Source of the DNA: Lingula anatina
Lineage: Eukaryota > Brachiopoda > Lingulata > Lingulida > Lingulidae
Reading direction: 5' to 3'
DNA length: 39,093 nt
NCBI RefSeq assembly: GCF_001039355.2
Contig: NW_019775968.1
Coordinates: forward strand, 1,439,105-1,478,197
Below are positions 13,801 through 21,028 of the stretch, one piece after another. The notes below the pieces were generated by a model. The model was not told where the DNA came from. It saw only the letters and a list, made by a program, of their open reading frames with translations, and searched no databases. Within the stretch, counting starts at the first letter, position 1, and every line of letters starts with the position of its first letter. The position numbers and the translations under genes are program-made.

Positions 13801-15251
13801 GTTTCCCTGATTGATGTTTCCCTTTTCAAGAGGAAATGTCATGAACCTGTTAAGAGCTGTCCTGATATAACTTGCATGTTTTGTGTTTTTGGATAATGTG
13901 AGCTAATGTTTTAATACCATGAAACTAGTATTAAACTAGGAGGTTTAACAGAAATGATGTCTTGGAGACAAGTGTAACTGTTAAATTCTATGCACAAAGT
14001 ATTCATTCAAACCAAGGTATTAGTATGATTGGTGCTTTATAGCATGTTATGATATAATGTATTATACATGTCTTTTTAGCTTGATTAAAGCATGCAATAT
14101 CAACCTGTATGTAACCTACAGGATGTGTTTTATTACGTTAGGACTAGTGTTACCAATTCCTAACTACACCAATCTCTTCTTGAAGCAAATATTGATATAT
14201 TTGATTTAAGATGCCTGGTAAAGTCTGCCTGTTAACTGTAATCATGATGATAATTCTAATAAATAGATATACTATTAATTTGATATTTATACTTCTGCGG
14301 TAAGTACCATATTTAAAGTAATGTATAAAGAGTTAATTACCAGGTGTATGCAAAGTCAGTTATGATTGATGTAAATTTTCATCATGGTTTTATTTTAATT
14401 TGTAGTTTAGTGATATAATGACCCCACGTTGTTTGCTAATAGTATGACAGCTGGGGTATGTACATGTAGCAGTCTAGACTGCTGCTTGTCTCATCTGGAC
14501 CATGTTACCATGTGGATTGTTACATTACACTAGCATGTGTGAATGATGTCTGCCAAATATGGCACAAATTATGTATGCTCCAGTAAGATGAGATATAAGG
14601 TTATCACACTGCTTCAGACAGTACACTTCTTGCTGCTACTAGGTAACTTCTAGGAAGGTAAAATGCAAGTCATTTTGCATACAGGGACATACAGCACATT
14701 TATAGTGGTCACTTATTATAAGACTATTGCTTAGCAGGTGAACTTGAGGCAGAGAGAGTTCAAAGGGCCATAGCTCTTGCTTGTAGACAGAATAGTTGCC
14801 ATTAGTGAAAATGATATATTTTAACTAAAATATGAATAATTTTTCATAATTTTGCAGTAATTTATTATTGGGTTGGCTCTAAAGTGTGGTTTAACTCCAA
14901 GATAAATTTGCATTCAAACCTAAAGGGATGTAAATATCAGGTAAGCATGTAGCAACAAACAGCTCATTTAGAAATGCTCCCAACTTTAATTTTGCAGGTG
15001 AACACATGACAGAGTATGAGCTAGCTGAGTGCCTGACAACACTGCTGGGGTTCAATGCTGAAGGGGGCAGCAGTGAGATGCATGAGTTTGATCCCTCCAC
15101 AGCGGGAGACATAATTGAGGAAAACCTGCCCCAGGACATCACTGTAGACATGTTTGCTGATGAGTTGCTGGGATTTTCTATGTATGTGCCCCCTGGACTG
15201 CCAGAGGGGCTGGCCACACATGAAACACAGACAGAAACCCTAGAGACATGA
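911..15251 (+). CDS. CFAP251: CFAP251/WDR66, C-terminal part (11 exons)
   Basis: Gene-level entry. CFAP251 (WDR66) belongs to the calmodulin- and spoke-associated complex at the base of radial spoke 3 in motile cilia and flagella; human mutations cause flagellar sperm defects. Joined exons: 911-1050, 1535-1708, 2255-2398, 3525-3607 (or its duplicate 4674-4756), 5819-5960, 7413-7504, 7796-7924, 9212-9317, 10368-10458, 11738-11872, 14998-15251. Every junction is GT-AG and every phase matches, giving about 495 residues plus TGA. Residues 1 to about 257 read as WD40 blades ([26 protein letters not shown]). The rest matches my recollection of the family tail: [46 protein letters not shown] and [13 protein letters not shown]. 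The first exon begins inside a codon, so the N-terminal part lies upstream. Identification is by remembered family motifs, not by a search. Confidence 0.9.
1535..1708 (+). CDS. CFAP251: CFAP251 exon b (WD40 blade)
   Basis: This exon has 174 nt, exactly 58 codons in phase 0. The acceptor ctctag ends at 1534 and the donor gtaagt starts at 1709. It encodes [20 protein letters not shown], then a [16 protein letters not shown] segment that I recall as characteristic of CFAP251, and ends [10 protein letters not shown], which joins VEYDL of the next exon. Confidence 0.92.
2255..2398 (+). CDS. CFAP251: CFAP251 exon c (WD40 blade)
   Basis: This exon has 144 nt, 48 codons in phase 0. The acceptor ctcccag ends at 2254 and the donor gtaagg starts at 2399. 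It encodes [20 protein letters not shown] up to [19 protein letters not shown]. The strand HFILTVNDQ needs the following YKFKLYN exon to complete the blade. This supports a real exon inside the duplicated block that follows. Confidence 0.92.
3525..3607 (+). CDS. CFAP251: CFAP251 exon d, first copy
   Basis: This exon has 83 nt: 27 codons from [10 protein letters not shown] to YGSPIQ, plus AA. The acceptor ctttgcag ends at 3524 and the donor gtgagt starts at 3608. The leading phase 0 fits exon c. The trailing AA joins the G at 5819 to give Lys and then IAIIPTPD. An identical copy lies at 4674-4756. Only one copy can be used in an in-frame transcript. Confidence 0.85.
3656..3695. repeat. (CA)n microsatellite, copy 1
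   Basis: CA dinucleotide tract interrupted by one catac step. It lies 48 bp downstream of exon d copy 1, after a run of 13 A. Confidence 0.95.
3791..3791. other. Assembly N
   Basis: Single unknown base at the exact junction of the two duplicate copies. It most likely marks a contig join rather than an ambiguous base. Confidence 0.9.
4674..4756 (+). CDS. CFAP251: CFAP251 exon d, duplicate copy
   Basis: This copy is identical in sequence to 3525-3607, with the same splice sites. Because 83 is not a multiple of three, splicing both copies in series shifts the frame and reads into a TAG formed within GATAG at 5819-5823. It is most likely an assembly duplicate of one genomic exon. A mutually exclusive duplicate exon is possible but makes no protein difference, since the copies are identical. 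Confidence 0.8.
4805..4848. repeat. (CA)n microsatellite, copy 2
   Basis: Counterpart of the CA tract in copy 1, 4 bp longer. This is the kind of length difference expected between alleles. Confidence 0.95.
5819..5960 (+). CDS. CFAP251: CFAP251 exon e (WD40)
   Basis: This exon has 142 nt: one nucleotide completes Lys, then 47 codons run from [19 protein letters not shown] to [11 protein letters not shown]. The acceptor tttttcag ends at 5818 and the donor gtaagt starts at 5961. The segment [19 protein letters not shown] resembles the conserved LQILPLDGNP-type stretch of CFAP251 as I recall it. Confidence 0.92.
6069..6402. mobile_element. Possible small inverted-repeat element in intron
   Basis: The termini are AAAGGGATAATAA at 6069-6081 and its exact complement TTATTATCCCTTT at 6390-6402, so a 334-bp AT-rich segment has 13-bp perfect terminal inverted repeats. 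I see no clear target-site duplication and no coding capacity. It could be a degraded MITE or chance in AT-rich DNA. It lies in the 5961-7412 intron. Confidence 0.4.
6756..6791. repeat. Pyrimidine tract (CT)n then C-run
   Basis: A run of CT dinucleotides passes directly into a run of about 13 C in the 5961-7412 intron. Apart from this tract and the possible inverted-repeat element, the intron shows nothing further. Confidence 0.9.
7413..7504 (+). CDS. CFAP251: CFAP251 exon f (last WD40 blade)
   Basis: This exon has 92 nt: 30 codons plus CT. The acceptor atttcag ends at 7412 and the donor gtaagt starts at 7505. [18 protein letters not shown] followed by [10 protein letters not shown] is a textbook WD40 repeat ending in the W of the blade. 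It closes the propeller before the C-terminal tail. Confidence 0.93.
7796..7924 (+). CDS. CFAP251: CFAP251 exon g (start of C-terminal tail)
   Basis: This exon has 129 nt: one nucleotide completes Leu, then 42 codons plus AG. It encodes [20 protein letters not shown], then a [20 protein letters not shown] segment. The acceptor atacag ends at 7795 and the donor gtaaga starts at 7925. The [12 protein letters not shown] helix marks the change from propeller to the helical EF-hand-like tail. Confidence 0.93.
7925..9211 (+). other. CFAP251 intron with 35-bp duplication
   Basis: Intron of 1,287 bp. At 7995-8064 two tandem 35-bp copies (ttctaaataag...ctagtcaaa) differ by one or two bases. Nothing else could be supported; ORFs at 8387-8753 are AT-rich chance frames. 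Confidence 0.7.
9212..9317 (+). CDS. CFAP251: CFAP251 exon h (tail)
   Basis: This exon has 106 nt: one nucleotide completes Ser, then 35 codons. It reads [19 protein letters not shown] and then [15 protein letters not shown]. The acceptor ttttacag ends at 9211 and the donor gtaggt starts at 9318. The helix [16 protein letters not shown] resembles an EF-hand-type helix pair and matches the family tail as I recall it. Confidence 0.92.
9318..10367 (+). other. CFAP251 intron, no further features
   Basis: Intron of 1,050 bp between exons h and i with normal GT-AG ends. I see no exon, RNA gene or repeat with clear boundaries. Confidence 0.6.
10368..10458 (+). CDS. CFAP251: CFAP251 exon i (tail)
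   Basis: This exon has 91 nt: 30 codons plus T. It encodes [20 protein letters not shown], then [10 protein letters not shown]. The acceptor tttccag ends at 10367 and the donor gtaagt starts at 10459. [16 protein letters not shown] across the junction is an EF-hand-like second helix. The calcium-loop acidic pattern is poor, so calcium binding is not implied. Confidence 0.92.
11321..11426. repeat. Imperfect 19-bp inverted repeat in intron
   Basis: Arms at about 11321-11339 (CAAGATGGTTGGCTTTTAC) and 11408-11426 (complement with two or three mismatches) are separated by about 68 bp. They lie in the 10459-11737 intron. It could form a stem-loop in the transcript or be a degraded foldback element. 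No target duplication was seen. Confidence 0.55.
11738..11872 (+). CDS. CFAP251: CFAP251 exon j (tail, EF-hand-like)
   Basis: This exon has 135 nt: TG completes Leu, then 44 codons plus G. It encodes [20 protein letters not shown], then [24 protein letters not shown]. The acceptor gttgcag ends at 11737 and the donor gtaaat starts at 11873. [11 protein letters not shown] is a helix-loop-helix like those of calmodulin-related folds. Confidence 0.93.
12197..12421. mobile_element. Degraded dispersed element, CCTCCACCAA ... TTGGCAGAG ends
   Basis: The left end (cctccaccaaagaagttata followed by a TTTGTTGATTTGTTAGTTA-type stretch) and the right end (gctgccttggcagagttctg near 12390-12410) are partly complementary. 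They resemble a short non-coding element I remember as very abundant in marine invertebrate genomes, usually beginning CCTCCGCCAAGGAGGTTATG and ending with TTGGCGGAGGTCTGC. This copy has lost most of its CpGs. Identification rests on memory and needs a repeat-library search. It lies in the 3.1-kb intron 11873-14997, where I see no other feature. Confidence 0.5.
14998..15251 (+). CDS. CFAP251: CFAP251 last coding exon
   Basis: This exon has 254 nt: GT completes Gly, then 83 codons and TGA at 15249-15251. It encodes [19 protein letters not shown], an acidic stretch, then [20 protein letters not shown] and a Pro/Thr-rich end. The acceptor ttttgcag ends at 14997. [10 protein letters not shown] repeats the helix-pair style of the preceding exon. 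The position of the stop agrees with the end of the family as I recall it. Confidence 0.93.
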
Positions 15252-16025
15252 TCAAGATGTTCTAGCTATTAATACCAGCAAAAAAAGAGACATACCAATG
15301 TTAATGGAACTTGAAATGTAAAAATCAGAATCCCAAAATATTGGAGAACAACTGGTAGATCATTTTTCAGTTTCACTCGAGGGAGTTGAATATACAGCAC
15401 AAAAGAAGATTTGATTTCATATTATTGCATCATTTTGGATCTGTGTAATAATATACTAAGCACAATTCAATTTATAGCTGTTGTTTTGATCTGTGGGCAT
15501 TTGGATTTTGACATCTGTTGTGTCTTTTAAGGCTGTTCATTAACTTAATATCACTGTGAACCTAATGATTGACTTAAGATCTCTTTGTTCTCTGCCCAGT
15601 TCACTATGTACCTGACTGACTGGCAATATAAAGTAAGTTGGTAGCCACAGTTCCCAATTACTTAAATGAAAAAAGGGGGAGGAAAAAGGAATAGCAATCC
15701 ATCACTCCCCCCAGTATAATTAAGTAGTGCCAAGCAAGAGATGAAACCCAACCTATGCCATACACTATGACATAGCTGTGTCACAGGCCATACTTATCTC
15801 AACAAGATAATTCAGGCATTAAACACATTTATCAGGTCTGCACATTCATAGGAAGTGTACAGGACCTTAATACAACCATAAAGCAACAGATGCAGGTGTA
15901 TTGTCTCATAAATTAAAATATTTACCTAAGTTATATCAATACATATAACTTTGTTTTGTACATAATGTGAATACTATATATAATGTATTTTTAAGGGTTC
16001 ATAATAAAAGAATTATGCTTAATTT
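15252..16025 (+). other. Putative 3' UTR of CFAP251
   Basis: AT-rich non-coding sequence follows the TGA. The first canonical AATAAA downstream is at 16003-16008, so cleavage would fall near 16020-16030 and give a 3' UTR of about 770 nt. Earlier non-canonical signals (for example AATATA near 15624) could be used instead. The end is inferred only. Confidence 0.45.
16003..16008 (+). terminator. Candidate polyadenylation signal of CFAP251
   Basis: AATAAA, followed at about 40 nt by T/GT-rich sequence (tgttctttgtttcc). It is the first canonical signal after the stop codon on the coding strand. Confidence 0.45.
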
Positions 16026-16479
16026 GGAATCCTTATACTCTATACCAGTTGTTCTTTGTTTCCAAGCCGTGTGTGAAACTTACATAAATTTCCCATTTAT
16101 GTGTTATCAGATGGAAATGGTGACCGGTAAGTCTGGGCTGTGGGGGGTTGTGGTTGTGGTTTATGGCTTTCATTTGGAAGGGACTTGTGATAAAGGACTG
16201 CCTTTTTGGCCTTATGATAACCAAGCAAATCCTGATTTGAAGGCCTAAGGCCTCATTCCCATAGACACCATCGGTCTATATGGATAAAGCCAACTCCGCT
16301 GGGACACTTGCTGACTGCAATCAGCTCCTGGTATTGACTAGAATACAGAAAAGCTGGTGATTATACGACAACACGAGATTAGACATCAAGCTTTTAGGTG
16401 GGATGCTATATTTGATCCAGGGACTAGTAAGTCCACTGTTTTGAATGTGGTCAATGATGTCCATGGGAATGGGGTACTT

Positions 16480-16985
16480 AGAGGGAGAGAACTGGCAGAG
16501 ATATGCCCATAGTTACTATTGAACTTGAATAGGAAGTTATATACTGGCAATCTAGCTGTGACCTTGAATTTGACCTTTGACCTACTTTCTCTAAGAACTG
16601 AACATTGGAAATTTGCCGGCCTTTGTATCTCCAAAACTGACAAAGATATGCCCATCATTTTGAACTTGAATATGAAGTCATACACTGGCAATCCAGCTAT
16701 GACCTTGAATTTGACCTTTGACCTACTTTTCTCTTTGAACTGAACTTTGAAATTTTTCCCTCTCTTATTTCTCTAAAACTGGGAGAGATACGCCCATAGT
16801 TACTGTTGAACTTGAATAGGAATTCATATACTGGCAATCCAACTGTGACCTTGAAATTGATCTTTGACCTACTTTTCACCATGAACTGCACTTCACAATT
16901 TTCCAAGCTCTTATATTTATTATTGAACTTGGATGAGAAGTCCTATATTCACAATCTTACTGCAACCTTGGATTTGACCTTTTAA
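16480..16985. repeat. Tandem ~145-bp repeat with nuclear-receptor-like half sites
   Basis: Four diverged units are aligned on gaacttgaat at 16521, 16662, 16808 and 16925 (spacings 141, 146, 117). The first three units each carry TGACCTTGA (16559, 16700, 16846) followed closely by TGACCTTTGACCT (16571, 16712) or the variant TGATCTTTGACCT (16858). The fourth unit is degraded. The repeat lies in the intergenic interval. ORFs across it are repeat translations, not genes. Confidence 0.88.
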
Positions 16986-19445
16986 TTTTCCCTGCAATTT
17001 TGTTAATAATTGTAATTTTTTACAGAAAAAAATTGAGAACTCTTGGTCACTGCATTTTGTAGAACTAGACAAGCACAGCACTGGAGATGGTTTCCCTTTT
17101 TTTGTTTTGTTTTCCATAAGAATGTACTTACTCCAGCTGGTGGTACAATACCTGGAGGCAGTACCACCTCTCTGATCCTCTAGTTTTTTTTATGTTTTAA
17201 TAATTTTAAAGGCCAAACCTCTATTAGTATCACTGTTAGATGGTTAGATGAGACCAAGAGATTTTATTTTTTCTAAAGCCCTCTCCTTCTATGAGCTATT
17301 AAAGAAAAAAAGAAGAAAATTAAAATTTATGCCTGAATGAAAAGATTACCAGCAGAGTGTCAGAAAGCTATTGTATACAACCTTGTTTTTTTATGCTTTG
17401 CTCACTTGAGGGATGGCAGCCATATCAGCCTCTGCATGAGATCAGTTTGAAGGTAATCTGTTGCCTCACTGCAGCTCTTTAATCAGCTATAATGACAAGT
17501 GAAGCTTATTCCGTGTTACTAATACTGACTGATTTCATTACCCCTTACCAGAAAACACACCGTCTGCTTAGTGCTCAAATCAAATATTGATCATAACCTA
17601 GTACTAACACCTTTCTCTATCTTAATGTTTATAGCCCTTTATAAAGTCGCCTATTCACCCTAGTTTCTTATATTCTTAGGTCACTAAAACTCTCCCACCT
17701 AGCACCTTAAAGAAAAGAAGAAGGGGGTGAGGGGCAATTTTCTTTCCGCAAAACAACGTTTGAGGAAAGTAAACTGAAACATGATGTAGCAAATGAAATT
17801 TCATGAAAAAAAGTTGTTTTGTAGATATTTCAGTAACTGTATAAATAAATATTTGATCTGTGAAATATTAGTCCTACGTTATAGCTCATTTTTAACGCAG
17901 ACAAATTTATAATTGACAAATGACACACTGAAAGAATAAAAAAAATTCAATTTAGTAAAATTGCAGCAGTTGCTTTTGTGGATATTCACAGATGAAAACT
18001 AGTATATGATTGAGATACTCGAGTTAAAAATCAAAAGTTTTGATACCGTTTTATCTGAGGTCATCTGACATAGCGTGATTTTCCTGGCATACATCTGACT
18101 GCGTATAGAGCGTCAATCAGATATTCACAGCTGCAATTCTTTGAAGCGCTTTCATTACTAAGTGCGCTTGAGGTAGCAGGATTTTATTTACTTATTTTTC
18201 CTTGGATAGAGATCAGAACAAAATGACTGGCTACATTGCAACCTTGGGAAATATAATAAACAACATCCAAATATTTTTTCTTTCAGATCGATAAGGTCGG
18301 TACATTGGCAGCAATAGTTGATTTGAAAGCGGGTCTGCTCAATACCAAGTCTCTCCTATGATAACATTTTAAGGCCACACAAATGCTATGTTGACACTGG
18401 GGTGTCTCTCCTTATCATTTCAATATTGTTGTGAACGCTCTTTCTTGCCGTGATCTTACATATACCTTTAAGTTGCATGCATGTATGCACGCGTGTGCGT
18501 GGTACAATATTATCACAAGCTACAAAAATGTTAAATTACTACTGTGATCCGCCTTTATTTCTTCTCCTAAGATGAGACTTGTAGACGTCCATATAGAGTC
18601 CCAACCGACACAGCATCGCGTGACGATGTCGCCCTCATCTTGTTGACTAAGCAGTCACTGTAGATAAAGGTAAATGGATTATATATTCGAATGAACGGCA
18701 TGGGGGACGGGCAAGCAGATGAACATCTGCACACATTCAATACTTTGGACAAACGGAGAAAGAGAGCATACGTGATAACAATCTTAAGCAAGAAAAAATG
18801 AATTGATGACAAAATGTTTTCTGTGCCTTTTTTTGATTTAGTATTCTAAGTAATACACGTGCAACGTATGTTTAATGAGGAATTAAGATTTATAGTCTGT
18901 TGTGTATCTTTGCAAACGTACGAGAATATTTTATTTACCAGTGCTTTACTAGGGTGAAACTCCTATGTCGAACAAATTTTATCAGATGAATTATCTAATA
19001 AAATGTTGATGTATTTCTGTTAAACACGACAAAGCATCATCATAACTCATTTTAGCCCGTTGATGCAATTAATGAGTTTTGATTTTTGGGTTCTGAAAAG
19101 GCAGTTCTAAGTAAATTACTAACAAATATACTTCATGGCTTGTGAGAGCAACGTACCTGTGAAGTTTAAAATTCGAATATGAAGCTTTTTTATAATATCG
19201 CAGAATATGCCTGCAAATGACAGACAGGCCAGGAAAATAAATCTGCCAGCCACGCAGGTGATCACAAGCAAGAAGTTCGCCAAGTAGATCGAGATAATTT
19301 AACCCATGCAATTTCTCGCTACCAAATCCTAAACTTTTTCAATTTCAGACCCTTCTCCATCAGCAGATAATGTGAAGAAACTCACTGTTGACCCCTGTGT
19401 AGAAGTCAAGTCGACCCACATGCCATCAGGGCAGTCTTTGCAAAA

Positions 19446-19615
19446 ATATAAATAAATAAATAAATAAATAAATAAAATAAAAAATAACAATAACAATAAC
19501 AATACAAGAAAGTATTTAAAAAAACAACGTCAAATTCAGTATTAACCAACAAGTTACAAAATCGTCTGTGTATATTTCATTTTATTTATTTATTTATTTA
19601 TTTATTTATTTTTTT
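19446..19615. repeat. (AAAT)n and (TTTA)n tracts in inverted orientation
   Basis: An (AAAT)n tract at about 19448-19478, followed by an (AACAAT)n patch at 19486-19503, faces a (TTTA)n tract at about 19579-19614. The two main tracts are complementary and could pair into a stem of about 30 bp with a loop of about 100 bp. Confidence 0.85.
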
Positions 19616-19689
19616 CGTTTTTTCCAATGACATTTTTCAAATAACAATATCTTACTTCACTTTAAGGCAATATGCCATGCTGGATTGGT

Positions 19690-19731
19690 CTCCTCTCTCT
19701 TTCTCTCTCTCTCTCTCCGGTCTGTCTCTCT
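19690..19731. repeat. (CT)n microsatellite
   Basis: Interrupted CT repeat with a ccggtctgt break. It reads as GAGAG on the minus strand. Confidence 0.9.
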
Positions 19732-20520
19732 ATTTCAAGCACTATCTTGAGCTTGGATATAGGTCTTAGCGTACTCAAATTTAAAACAAGGAAATATCAA
19801 TGTTTTTAAATTAATTTATTAGCCTATCATTTTAAGCATCTGTGCGTCATCTTGAAATTCGATGTTTTTACTTTAAATTATTTAGGTTTGCTTGTTTAAA
19901 ACTTCACCTTAGGTTATCCATCAAAAAACTCCTTTTATTTTGCTATAAAAAAAACCATTTGCCCTGAGCGATAGATTTGCTATGTTGACCCCCACCCGCT
20001 ACCCCCTTTGCTCATCTTTTAGATTGATTTACAGCATGTACATAAGAGAAAAAAGAGAAGTTATATGTGCTTTATTTTCGTCTTTTGCACCCTGATAATG
20101 ACATGGTATGTCACTAGACTATGTCTGCAATGGCACAGTTGGTGAGTGGGGTGTGGTATCCCCTCCTTCCTGTCCATCACGCACAGAGAGCAGAGTAGCC
20201 CGCTTTAGCCCATACTGATCCTACCATTCAGAGCATCATCTTCACACTTAGTGTGTGTATCATTGACTATTGTGAGGTTAAGATTGTGTTGCGACTCCAT
20301 GCCCGTGCAGTAAACGACCATGTACACGCTCCTGGGTGTAACGCTTTCAGCCTGGGATTAGGCCTACTGATTGGAAAGACATAACAACCGCCAGAGAAAT
20401 GTTGATAAAGTTATTGTTTAACATTGTAACTTATATTTCTTTGCTGTAAAATTTATTAAATAACATGCAACGTCGATGCTTTTGTTGTTGTATGTCGTTA
20501 AAAATTTGGTTAAACATTAC

Positions 20521-20773
20521 CACGTGCTGGGACTATTCCTGCATGCGGAATGATATATACGGGACTTTGCAGTGAAGCGGCCATATTGTGCTATCCGCCA
20601 TTTGAACAATCAAAGGCGAATTTGTGGTTCCACTTCCTTCGGAATTTCGGCAGATTTCTCAACTAATATAGTGTCGATCGCAATTTGGAGTCTACGAACA
20701 CCCAGTATATTTCCCGGGGTATCTGATGAGGGTGCCAGTTCGGGCATAGTGGGTGAATTTAAGGAGATATTCA
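20521..20773 (+). promoter_or_regulatory. Putative promoter and 5' UTR of AUTS2/FBRSL1-like gene
   Basis: CpG-dense sequence directly upstream of the first coding exon. It contains an E-box CACGTG at 20521-20526, a TATATA at 20554-20559, and two YY1-like motifs: GCGGCCATATTG at 20577-20588 and CCGCCATTTG at 20595-20604. YY1-type sites are common near start sites of CpG-rich promoters. A start near 20580 is plausible but unproven. An overlapping open frame (20572-20856) has no ATG and is not a gene. Confidence 0.5.
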
Positions 20774-21028
20774 ATGGAGAAAGAAGGAAAGGAGCGAAAA
20801 GTCAGACAGCCTCGGCGAGAAAAGACTCCCAAATCCAAAGAAAAAGTGAGGCCTGACTCGCCTGGGTACGTCGATGAAGAGCATAATCTGTCCCCTCCCC
20901 CTAAGCCTTCGAAGGATAAGGGGAAAGGGAAAAATAAACTCAAAAACAATGCCAGTAATGCAGCATTTGAAGAAGACATAATAGATGGATTTGCAATCAT
21001 GAGCTGCAAAACATTCGAAGACTTGGAG
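20774..21028 (+). CDS. AUTS2/FBRSL1-family protein, first coding exon
   Basis: This exon has 85 codons. ATG at 20774 is the first in frame after an in-frame TAG at 20747; its context is weak (T at -3, G at +4). The exon ends in phase 0 with GAG at 21028, followed by a strong donor, gtaagt. The N-terminus (MEKEGKERKVRQPRREK) is highly basic and disordered-looking. A Ser/Pro/Lys-rich stretch follows, then EEDIIDGFAI...TFEDLE at about residues 66-85. Human AUTS2 has EEDIIDGFAMTSF and a TFEALE motif near its N-terminus. FBRSL1 has a similar VIDGFA motif and a KVRQ-like start. The family works in the nucleus with PCGF3/5-type PRC1 complexes, where AUTS2 turns the complex toward activation. Only the N-terminal piece is in the window, so which family member it is remains open. 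Confidence 0.78.

Larger units (their letters stand above)
16026..20500. other. Intergenic region
   Basis: Apart from the tandem repeat, the simple repeats and the CpG-richer zone listed separately, I see no gene. Short ORFs here (for example 18567-18812 and 19069-19311 on the minus strand) have no recognisable domain. Cis-regulatory DNA for the downstream gene is plausible but cannot be shown from sequence alone. Confidence 0.55.

Noticed and set aside
16386-16906. ORFs on both strands with repeated KFNSNYG / LNLTFDL segments
   Set aside because: They are by-products of the ~145-bp tandem repeat.
18567-18812. 81-codon minus-strand ORF in the CpG-rich cluster
   Set aside because: No similarity that I recognise. 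The openness is plausible by chance, although the CpG cluster itself is kept as a finding.
19350-19450. Possible exon after a tttcag acceptor (ccttctccatcagcagataa...)
   Set aside because: Its frames contain early stops, and no donor or protein family supports it.
20572-20856. 94-codon open frame overlapping the AUTS2-like exon in another frame
   Set aside because: It starts from GTG, has no ATG, and runs mostly through the 5' UTR. The family motif is in the other frame.
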